From the NCBI GenBank assembly GCA_003514305.1, contig DORE01000023.1, positions 1 to 6,990 on the forward strand: a DNA stretch of 6,990 nucleotides. Reading direction: 5' to 3'. This document shows positions 1-5,447 of the stretch, piece by piece (positions within the stretch are counted from its first letter, which is position 1; each line of letters opens with the position of its first letter). The stretch is from Gammaproteobacteria bacterium (GTDB taxonomy: Bacteria > Pseudomonadota > Gammaproteobacteria > Pseudomonadales > Pseudohongiellaceae). Under the pieces are notes generated by a model. It was not told the origin of the DNA and did not search any database. It saw nothing but the letters and a program-made list of their open reading frames with translations. A program made the position numbers and the translations under genes.

Positions 1-601
1 GATGCAGCGCATGCGGGAGCTTGCCGTTCAGTCCGGTACAGGCACGACCGCAGCAGCTGATCGAACGTACCTCAACTCCGAGTACGTAGCACTCCGAAAT
101 GAGATTGATCGCATCGCAGATAACACTCAGTGGAACGGAAGAAACATCCTTGATGGATCGGCGGGAGCCTCGACTGGTAAATCGACAGTGGCTTTCCAGG
201 TTGGAGTGAATGAAAAACAGACGATTTCAACCTCATTTGGCAACGTCAACAATACGACTGGCCACATGTCGGCTCTGGCGTCTACTAGGCTGTCAGCTGC
301 GACTATCGCGTCGGCCGTGACAGTAGCCTCAAACGCGATCACTCGACTAGACAACACGATTGCGGATGTATCGGCGCAACGAGCAACATTTGGCGCAATA
401 TCTAACCGACTTACGCACGCTGTGGACAATCTTACAAACGTGAAGACCAATACAGAGGCCTCACGCAGCAGAATTATGGATACTGATTATGCAGCTGCCA
501 CCTCAGAGCTCGCCAGGACTCAGATCATCCAGCAAGCTGGAACCGCGATGCTAGCGCAAGCGAATCAGTTGCCACAAACGGTACTGGCATTGCTTCAGTA
601 A
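1..601 (+). CDS. fliC: Flagellin, 5'-truncated by the window edge
   Basis: This is the C-terminal two thirds of a flagellin, the filament subunit exported by the flagellar type III system. The frame is open from the first base. The ATG at 2 is internal, because it aligns with residue 88 of the complete flagellin downstream, so about 87 residues lie outside the window. Visible parts are the D1 motif QRMREL (the conserved TLR5-contact and protofilament region), a short variable middle (about residues 50-95 of the visible part) and the conserved C-terminal D0/D1 helix ending in LLQ. The signature RSRIMDTDYAAATSELA is present. The central domain is minimal, so outer D2/D3 domains are lacking. A strong terminator follows at 632-662, so it is probably its own transcription unit. 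It is a paralogue of the flagellin at 1064; which one is the major subunit cannot be told. The symbol is generic. Confidence 0.95.
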   Translation, partial: MQRMRELAVQSGTGTTAAADRTYLNSEYVALRNEIDRIADNTQWNGRNILDGSAGASTGKSTVAFQVGVNEKQTISTSFGNVNNTTGHMSALASTRLSAATIASAVTVASNAITRLDNTIADVSAQRATFGAISNRLTHAVDNLTNVKTNTEASRSRIMDTDYAAATSELARTQIIQQAGTAMLAQANQLPQTVLALLQ

Positions 602-631
602 ATACCTGCCGATCAGGTTCTCGAATAAAAC

Positions 632-662
632 GGCCACTCCTTATCGGAGTGGCCTTTTTTTT
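632..662 (+). terminator. Rho-independent terminator after the first flagellin
   Basis: A perfect 9-bp stem (GGCCACTCC at 632-640, GGAGTGGCC at 646-654) with a 5-base loop is followed by eight T residues (655-662). It starts 30 bases after the stop codon. An A run just upstream (627-630) could partly pair with the U tract and might give weak activity on the other strand too. It should separate transcription of the two flagellin genes. Confidence 0.93.
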
Positions 663-734
663 GGGTAGCCGCCTGGCACCTCCAGCAAAAACTTTCCCCC
701 ATGGAAAATCGCAAGCGGTATTTCTGTGCTGGCT

Positions 735-754
735 AGCGGCAGAAGCTTGCCGCT
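735..754. repeat. Perfect 7-bp inverted repeat in the flagellin spacer
   Basis: AGCGGCA (735-741) and TGCCGCT (748-754) are exact reverse complements around a 6-base centre. No T tract follows, so it is not an intrinsic terminator. It lies about 180 bases upstream of the sigma-54 promoter, a distance where activator (enhancer-binding protein) sites are usual, so an operator is possible. An outer pair, GTGCTG (726-731) with CAGCAC (786-791), could enclose it in a larger fold. Its function is unknown. Confidence 0.35.
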
Positions 755-878
755 GATACTAAATCCTTCCAAATTGGTTACTCAGCAGCACCCTTCCAAA
801 GAACCTCTAATCATACGGCTCAGTGCTCAATTTGTCGTTAAAAGTCGCTAAAAACCCGAAAGTGTGTTTAAAAATGCA

Positions 879-906
879 TAAAGTGGCGTTTATTTAAATA
901 CGATAG
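879..906 (+). promoter_or_regulatory. Weak sigma-28 (FliA)-like promoter candidate
   Basis: TAAAGTGG (879-886) resembles the FliA -35 element TAAAGTTT. After 12 bases comes TACGATAG (899-906), which shares the CGATA core of GCCGATAA. The spacer is one base longer than the usual 11, and the leading GC of the -10 is missing. The region is AT-rich, which raises the chance of a coincidental match. The sigma-54 site just downstream is a much better candidate. Confidence 0.25.
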
Positions 907-935
907 AAATGGGTGACTTCAACTAATTTTAATTT

Positions 936-950
936 TGGCACGATCCGTGC
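936..950 (+). promoter_or_regulatory. Sigma-54 (RpoN) promoter of the second flagellin
   Basis: TGGCACG (936-942), four bases, then GTGC (947-950) fits the RpoN consensus TGGCACG-N4-TTGC with one mismatch. The invariant GG (937-938) and GC (949-950) are separated by exactly 10 bases, as the -24/-12 class requires. Transcription would start near 961-963, giving a leader of about 100 bases before the ATG at 1064. Such promoters need an NtrC-type activator; in polar flagellates this is usually a FleQ/FlrC-like regulator. That regulator is not in the window. Confidence 0.75.
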
Positions 951-973
951 TTTATCATCTTTTACAGATACCA

Positions 974-1028
974 GCGTTGCCGTGGGCGTACCTATCTAGG
1001 TGTCACGCATCACGATGTCCGGCAGCGC
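974..1028 (+). promoter_or_regulatory. Structured 5' leader (nested stem) of the second flagellin mRNA
   Basis: GCGTTGCCG (974-982) pairs with CGGCAGCGC (1020-1028) over 9 positions with one G-U pair. Inside it GCGT (986-989) pairs with ACGC (1005-1008), and ACCT (990-993) with AGGT (998-1001) around a 4-base loop. The structure lies between the predicted transcription start and the Shine-Dalgarno site and leaves the latter unpaired. It could stabilise an abundant flagellin mRNA or bind a regulator. This was read by eye without energy calculation. Confidence 0.45.
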
Positions 1029-1050
1029 ATTAGTCGAGTTAATAGGTTCT

Positions 1051-1057
1051 AGGAGAG
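1051..1057 (+). promoter_or_regulatory. Shine-Dalgarno site of the second flagellin
   Basis: AGGAGAG lies 6 bases before the ATG at 1064. It is a near-ideal site, consistent with a highly expressed structural protein, and it fixes the start codon. It also contains a GGA core of the kind CsrA recognises, but there is no second clear GGA hairpin to support that. Confidence 0.85.
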
Positions 1058-1063
1058 ATACTA

Positions 1064-1933
1064 ATGGCTGTCGTTAACACAAATATATCGGCTTCGATTG
1101 CGCAGGCCGCGCTGGCTAGAAACGAGCGCGAGTTGACTGCGGCAATGGAGCAATTGAGCACCGGTAAAAAAATCAATTCGGCGGCAGACAATGCGGCCGG
1201 ACTTGCGATCACTACTAGGATGACTTCTCAAATCCGAGGATTAGACCAAGCGATCCGGAACGCACATGACGCGGTCAGCATGGTTCAAACCGCGGAAGGT
1301 GCTCTGGATGAAATAACCACAATGCTGCAGAGAATGCGGGAATTGGCTATTCAGTCAGGCACAGGTACCACGGACGCGGTGGACCGCACCTATCTGAACC
1401 AAGAATATGTCGCGCTCAGAGCAGAAATTGATCGCGTTGCCGACAACACAGAGTGGAATGGCAGGGTGATCCTAAATGGGAACGCTGGAGCTTCTGCGGG
1501 GGGATCATTGTCCGCCGTAACATTCCAAGTAGGAGCTGGCGAGGCCCAGACTATTGCAGTTAATTTTGGAAACTTCACCAATTCAGATGGATCCATGTCG
1601 ACTCTTGCCTCTACACGGCTATCTGCGGCTACCATCGCGTCAGCTGTATCAGTAGCTTCAAACGCAATTACTTCTCTCGACACCGCGATAACCGCAGTTT
1701 CAAATCAGAGAGCCTCTTTTGGAGCCGTGAATAATCGGCTAATACACGCGGTGGACAATCTGACAAACATTTCGACGAATGCCGCGCAGACACGAAGCCG
1801 TATCATGGACACTGACTATGCTGCCGCCACATCCGAGCTGGCAAGAACGCAGATCATTCAGCAAGCCGGAACCGCCATGTTGGCACAAGCCAATCAGTTA
1901 CCGGGTAGCGTGTTGCAGTTGTTGCAGTCTTAA
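1064..1933 (+). CDS. fliC: Flagellin, complete
   Basis: This is the filament subunit, secreted through the flagellar export apparatus and polymerised under the cap. It is 289 residues, against about 490-500 for Salmonella FliC, so it has the D0/D1 core with only a short loop instead of D2/D3. The N-terminal D0/D1 region (about 1-135) begins MAVVNTN and carries LSTGKKINSAADNAAG (32-47) and LQRMREL (88-94), the TLR5-contact motif at the same residue numbers as in Salmonella. Residues about 136-182 are a Gly/Ser/Thr-rich variable loop, which would be surface-exposed and a plausible O-glycosylation target. Residues 183-289 form the C-terminal D1/D0 helices, ending LLQS. The start is fixed by a strong Shine-Dalgarno site and the canonical N-terminus. 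Expression is probably from the sigma-54 promoter at 936. It is a tandem paralogue of the upstream flagellin. No clear terminator follows. The symbol is generic. Confidence 0.97.
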   Translation: MAVVNTNISASIAQAALARNERELTAAMEQLSTGKKINSAADNAAGLAITTRMTSQIRGLDQAIRNAHDAVSMVQTAEGALDEITTMLQRMRELAIQSGTGTTDAVDRTYLNQEYVALRAEIDRVADNTEWNGRVILNGNAGASAGGSLSAVTFQVGAGEAQTIAVNFGNFTNSDGSMSTLASTRLSAATIASAVSVASNAITSLDTAITAVSNQRASFGAVNNRLIHAVDNLTNISTNAAQTRSRIMDTDYAAATSELARTQIIQQAGTAMLAQANQLPGSVLQLLQS

Positions 1934-2110
1934 AAAATTCGCATGCAAGACATCTTGACGGGGGTCACTTCGCGCAAGGGCCCTCGATAAAACCTGGTCT
2001 TGGCGGACAAAACTGGCTCATGCCCAGCACTCCAGTATTGTTGTTGCGATTACCTTGCCCGATGACACACCTTATGGGTCACTGGAAACTCATGGCAAGT
2101 TGGACGATCT

Positions 2111-2116
2111 TATAAT
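2111..2116 (+). promoter_or_regulatory. Candidate -10 element (TATAAT) before the aminotransferase
   Basis: A perfect TATAAT stands 26 bases before the ATG at 2143, which would put a transcription start near 2123. No convincing -35 hexamer lies at 16-18 bases: TTGGAC (2100-2105) is too close and TGGAAA (2083-2088) is 22 bases away. The rest of the 1934-2142 spacer shows no gene and no intrinsic terminator, so read-through from the flagellin could also feed the cluster. Confidence 0.4.
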
Positions 2117-2142
2117 ACCGCAGTGTCACACGAGATAACGTA

Positions 2143-3312
2143 ATGCCGCAGCTGTCCCATCTAACGGGTGCTCTTATCGGTCAGAAGATGTTCCAAATTA
2201 TGTCTCGGGCCAATGAGCTGGAGCGGCTAGGTCACAACATCCTACACTTCGAGATCGGTGAGCCTGAATTTAGAACACCGACTAATATTACAGATGCAGC
2301 AATCTCCGCCATCAGGGCTGGCAACACACGCTATGTAAACTCTCAAGGGCTATTAGAACTTAGAGAGGAAGCCAGGAACACCACGCTTCGGTCTAGGGGT
2401 TTTAAGCCAGCATTAGAGCAGATTCTGGTTACTCCTGGCGCAAATGCTCAAATTTACCTTGCCGCGGCATGCACTCTAAATACGGGTGATGAAGTCATCA
2501 TACCAGACCCGAGTTTTGTGTCTTACGCTGCAATTTTACATGCACTTGGCGCTGTACCTGTTATAGCCAGACTCCGTGAAGAAAATAATTTCCGCATGGA
2601 TCCGGAAGAGGTGGCGAGTTTAATCAGCCCCTCTACCAAAATGATCATCATAAACTCCCCTAGCAATCCCACAGGGGCCGTAGCGACCAAGAAAGAAATT
2701 TCTGATTTTTATAAGCTAGCTGAGAGGCACGATCTATTTATACTGAGTGATGAAATTTATGCCAGAATGATTTACGAGGACTCAGACGTCGGTTTTTTCT
2801 CACCCAGCGCGCACGACCAATGCCAGCGCCACAGCATAATTGTCAACGGGTTCAGTAAGTCCTACGCGATGACCGGTTGGCGACTTGGTGTTACCACTGG
2901 GCCACCTGCTCTGATATCAAAAATGGGGCTGCTCTTGGAAACCATTTTTTCGTGCACCCCACCGTTTATCCAAATGGCTGGCATTGAGGCCTTAAGCGGA
3001 CCACAAGATGAAATCTCTGAGATGGTCTCACAGTACAGAAAGAGACGAGATTTGATCACTGCTGGCTTGAACTCGGTGAATGGATTCCGATGCGTGAGGC
3101 CCGAAGGAGCTTTTTATGCCTTCCCAAATACGGAGGATACCGGCTTGTCTAGCTCTCACCTTGCGGAAGTCCTCATGAATGAGCTAGGGATTGTAGTCTC
3201 TCCGGGCAATATTTTTGGCCAGCATGGAGAGGGTTACTTGAGGTTTTGTTACGCGGTGCCAGAGGAACGAATAAAAGCTGCGATAGAAAGACTTGTCGGC
3301 CATTTCAACTGA
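2143..3312 (+). CDS. Class I/II PLP-dependent aminotransferase (aspartate aminotransferase fold)
   Basis: This cytosolic transaminase moves an amino group between an amino acid and a 2-oxo acid using pyridoxal phosphate. All family landmarks are present in 389 residues, the usual length: GEPEF (39-43) near the N-terminus, the PLP-phosphate loop TPGANAQ (97-103), NPTG with Asn175, SDEIY with Asp203 and Tyr206, the Schiff-base Lys239 in GFSKSYAMTGWRLG, and the carboxylate-binding Arg367 in YLRF. It should therefore be active. It belongs to the AspC/aromatic/alanine group and not to the DegT/DnrJ sugar aminotransferases, so the substrate is more likely an amino or oxo acid than a nucleotide sugar; the exact one cannot be read. 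The Shine-Dalgarno site is weak (GAG at 2132-2134). It heads a four-gene cluster, 15 bases before the ThDP enzyme, and may supply that enzyme's oxo-acid substrate (inference). Confidence 0.93.
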   Translation: MPQLSHLTGALIGQKMFQIMSRANELERLGHNILHFEIGEPEFRTPTNITDAAISAIRAGNTRYVNSQGLLELREEARNTTLRSRGFKPALEQILVTPGANAQIYLAAACTLNTGDEVIIPDPSFVSYAAILHALGAVPVIARLREENNFRMDPEEVASLISPSTKMIIINSPSNPTGAVATKKEISDFYKLAERHDLFILSDEIYARMIYEDSDVGFFSPSAHDQCQRHSIIVNGFSKSYAMTGWRLGVTTGPPALISKMGLLLETIFSCTPPFIQMAGIEALSGPQDEISEMVSQYRKRRDLITAGLNSVNGFRCVRPEGAFYAFPNTEDTGLSSSHLAEVLMNELGIVVSPGNIFGQHGEGYLRFCYAVPEERIKAAIERLVGHFN

Positions 3313-3327
3313 GCTCACTTTGAATAT

Positions 3328-5097
3328 ATGAAAACCTCTGACTTTATTGCCAAATTTCTTGCTGATGCCGGCATAGATACGGCGTTCGTGCTGACTGGTG
3401 GGTGCATCGTCCACGTCATCGACTCGATAGCCAGCACCCAGGGCATTGATTATATCCCGGTTCAACACGAGCAAGCTGGCGCAATGGCAGCCGACACATT
3501 CTCTCGAATCAAGGGTGCCGCTGGTCTAGCACTAGCGACCAGTGGGCCCGGAGCAACGAACCTCGTAACGGGTGTATGCTGCTCATTTTATGACTCGATT
3601 CCAGTGATAGTTATTACTGGGCAAGTGCCATCCGGCCAACTGAAACGCAAAAGCAACTCCAGGCAAATTGGTTTTCAAGAAACCGACGTTGTATCTATTT
3701 TCAAGTCAATCACTAAATATGCGGTGTTGGTGGACAATGCTGAAAATATTAGATTTGAATTGGAGAAGGCGTTGTATTTTGCGACGGAAGGGCGGCCAGG
3801 CCCGGTCCTTCTAGACATCTGTGATGATGTGCAAAGAGCAGATATCGATCCAGATTCATTAAGGTCCTTCAGTGAGCCGAGAGCGCAACGACAAAGTCAC
3901 AGCGATCAAATTACCCAGATCATTAGGCTAATCAACGACGCTGAACGGCCGGTTCTCATCTTTGGCGGCGGCGTCAGATCTGCCGGAGAGGCGGGCAACC
4001 TACAAAGCACGGTAGCGGATATAGGCATACCCTTCTCATTAACATGGGCAGTAATGGATGCTTGCTCAAGTAAAGATCCTTTAAATGTCGGCGGGTTTGG
4101 AGTTACTTCAGGAAGGCCAGGCAACTTTGCAGTTCAAAATTCTGATCTGTTAATTTGTTTTGGGACTCGACTGGATACTCATGAAGCGGGTTCCAATTAC
4201 GCCACTTTTGCTAGAGAGGCAAAAAAAATTATCGTCGACATCGATCCCGCAGAACAAGAGAAGTACAAGGACAGGGGCCTAGAGGTTGACCTGTTGGTTA
4301 CGGCGGACGTCGGAGAGGTCTTGCGAGAACTTGTAGATAGGGCAGGTGAACTAAAACCACAAAACCTCAATGCATGGCTAAATCGGATCTCTGGATGGAA
4401 AGAAAATTATCCAATATGCCCAGATGAGTACCACGCTCAAGAACAGTGGGTAAATCCTTACGTTTTCATGGAGAGCCTGGCAACACATTCAGTTAAAGAC
4501 GCGATAGTGGTCACCGACTGTGGCAGCAATCTAATTTGGACAATGCAAGCTTTTGCATGCTCTGGCTTAGGCAGGATAGTTTCTGCTTTCAACCATTCTC
4601 CAATGGGTTACTCATTACCAGCTTGCATCGGCGCAGCCTTAGCATCACCGGATCAACAGGTTATTTGTATAACTGGAGATGCGGGCCTTCAGATAAATAT
4701 TCAAGAACTTGCAACGATTCAGCGTCAATCATTGAACATAAAAATATTCGTAATGAATAACCACTGTCATGGCATCATCCAAGGCACCCAAGACAATTGG
4801 CTCGAGAGCAGGCATCACGCGTCTGATCCAAAGCTAGGCGGCCTACCGGATCCCGATTTTATGCGGATTTCCAACGCATACGATATCCCCTCTGTCTCAA
4901 TCAGTTGCCATGAAGAGCTTGATGCCACGCTCGACTTCACTCTTAAGTCGGACGGTCCGGTTCTGTGCAACGTCGACCTGCTCCCAGCCTCGCAAATATA
5001 CCCTAAGCTGTTGTTTGGGCGACCAATCGAGGATTCGAGCCCACTACTACCTAGAGAAGAATTTTATGAAAATATGATGGTCAAACCGATCAGTTAG
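3328..5097 (+). CDS. Acetolactate-synthase-like thiamine-diphosphate enzyme
   Basis: This is a ThDP-dependent decarboxylase/carboligase of the acetolactate synthase family. Its 589 residues cover the three usual domains: N-terminal pyrimidine-binding (about 1-165, with the activating Glu48 in QHEQA and TSGPGATN at 71-78), a central Rossmann-like domain (about 190-335), and C-terminal diphosphate-binding (about 375-550). The Mg/ThDP motif runs from GDAG (450-453) to NN (477-478), where acetolactate synthases usually have GDGS. The segment RQIGFQETD (112-120) recalls ThDP proteins of polysaccharide loci, an impression from memory. No small regulatory subunit (ilvH/ilvN) is adjacent, so a housekeeping branched-chain role is unlikely. 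The best functional model is YerE, which adds a two-carbon unit from pyruvate to a keto sugar. Substrate and FAD use are unproven. The start MKTSDFIAKFL fits the family N-terminus although the Shine-Dalgarno site is poor. Confidence 0.9.
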   Translation: MKTSDFIAKFLADAGIDTAFVLTGGCIVHVIDSIASTQGIDYIPVQHEQAGAMAADTFSRIKGAAGLALATSGPGATNLVTGVCCSFYDSIPVIVITGQVPSGQLKRKSNSRQIGFQETDVVSIFKSITKYAVLVDNAENIRFELEKALYFATEGRPGPVLLDICDDVQRADIDPDSLRSFSEPRAQRQSHSDQITQIIRLINDAERPVLIFGGGVRSAGEAGNLQSTVADIGIPFSLTWAVMDACSSKDPLNVGGFGVTSGRPGNFAVQNSDLLICFGTRLDTHEAGSNYATFAREAKKIIVDIDPAEQEKYKDRGLEVDLLVTADVGEVLRELVDRAGELKPQNLNAWLNRISGWKENYPICPDEYHAQEQWVNPYVFMESLATHSVKDAIVVTDCGSNLIWTMQAFACSGLGRIVSAFNHSPMGYSLPACIGAALASPDQQVICITGDAGLQINIQELATIQRQSLNIKIFVMNNHCHGIIQGTQDNWLESRHHASDPKLGGLPDPDFMRISNAYDIPSVSISCHEELDATLDFTLKSDGPVLCNVDLLPASQIYPKLLFGRPIEDSSPLLPREEFYENMMVKPIS

Positions 5098-5105
5098 AAG
5101 ATTAT

Positions 5106-5447
5106 ATGGAAGAGATAAAGGTAGATTTATCGGTTAATGCGCTGGCGCACACTCCACAGCCTTCACAGCATTGGGTATTACTGAGCGGTGAGGAGAGGCT
5201 GGCACTCGTCAACAAAGAGTTGGTTTCGTTACGTTGGAAATATGTTGAAGTGCTTCATGCGGGCAGCAATGGCTACATAACAGTTGCATTGCTTGAGTCG
5301 CTGGCGCCTGGAGAACGCGGCCACTTGCTTCTCGATTTAGAGGATCGCTTGAAGAAAAAGATAGATTCAGGCCTGACTGTATGGCTAGAGCCTAAAGCGG
5401 ATAAAAGCGTGCTTCGCAAACTTCGCGGCGTGGAGGTCAAGGGATGA
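5106..5447 (+). CDS. Small protein of unknown function coupled to the radical SAM gene
   Basis: I do not recognise this 113-residue protein. It has no cysteine, no signal peptide and no membrane segment, so it is probably cytosolic and not a metal-cluster protein. The middle and C-terminal parts look like alternating strands and helices: WVLLSG (23-28), a helix about 29-42, strands about 45-50 and 56-62, a helix about 70-86 (GHLLLDLEDRLKKK), then a strand TVWLEP (91-96) and a conserved-looking basic tail KSVLRKLRGVEV (100-111). It begins 8 bases after the ThDP gene, with an AGAAG Shine-Dalgarno site overlapping that stop codon. It ends inside the radical SAM start (ATGA overlap). Such tight coupling suggests a partner or accessory subunit of one of these enzymes. 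The lack of Cys and of a leader/core layout argues against a RiPP precursor. Confidence 0.8.
   Translation: MEEIKVDLSVNALAHTPQPSQHWVLLSGEERLALVNKELVSLRWKYVEVLHAGSNGYITVALLESLAPGERGHLLLDLEDRLKKKIDSGLTVWLEPKADKSVLRKLRGVEVKG
5432..5436 (+). promoter_or_regulatory. Shine-Dalgarno site of the radical SAM gene
   Basis: GGAGG lies inside the end of the small upstream gene, 7 bases before the ATG at 5444. It supports that start codon. Together with the ATGA stop/start overlap it indicates translational coupling with independent ribosome loading. Confidence 0.8.

Noticed and set aside
127..450. Minus-strand open frame of 107 codons inside the first flagellin, with a counterpart at 1390-1683 in the second
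   Set aside because: Both lie antisense to the same conserved flagellin region and arise from its codon pattern; neither has a ribosome site or recognisable domain.
1988..2014. Sigma-28-like site (TAAA ... GCGGACAA) in the spacer after the second flagellin
   Set aside because: At the proper spacing the -10 sequence does not match GCCGATAA.
2054..2128. Short inverted pairs CTTGCC/GGCAAG and TGACAC/GTGTCA around the TATAAT
   Set aside because: Only 6 bp each with separations of 34 and 54 bases, expected by chance in a spacer of this size.
4536..4760. Plus-strand open frame of 74 codons inside the ThDP gene
   Set aside because: It is an out-of-frame shadow within the conserved ThDP-binding domain, with no supporting features.
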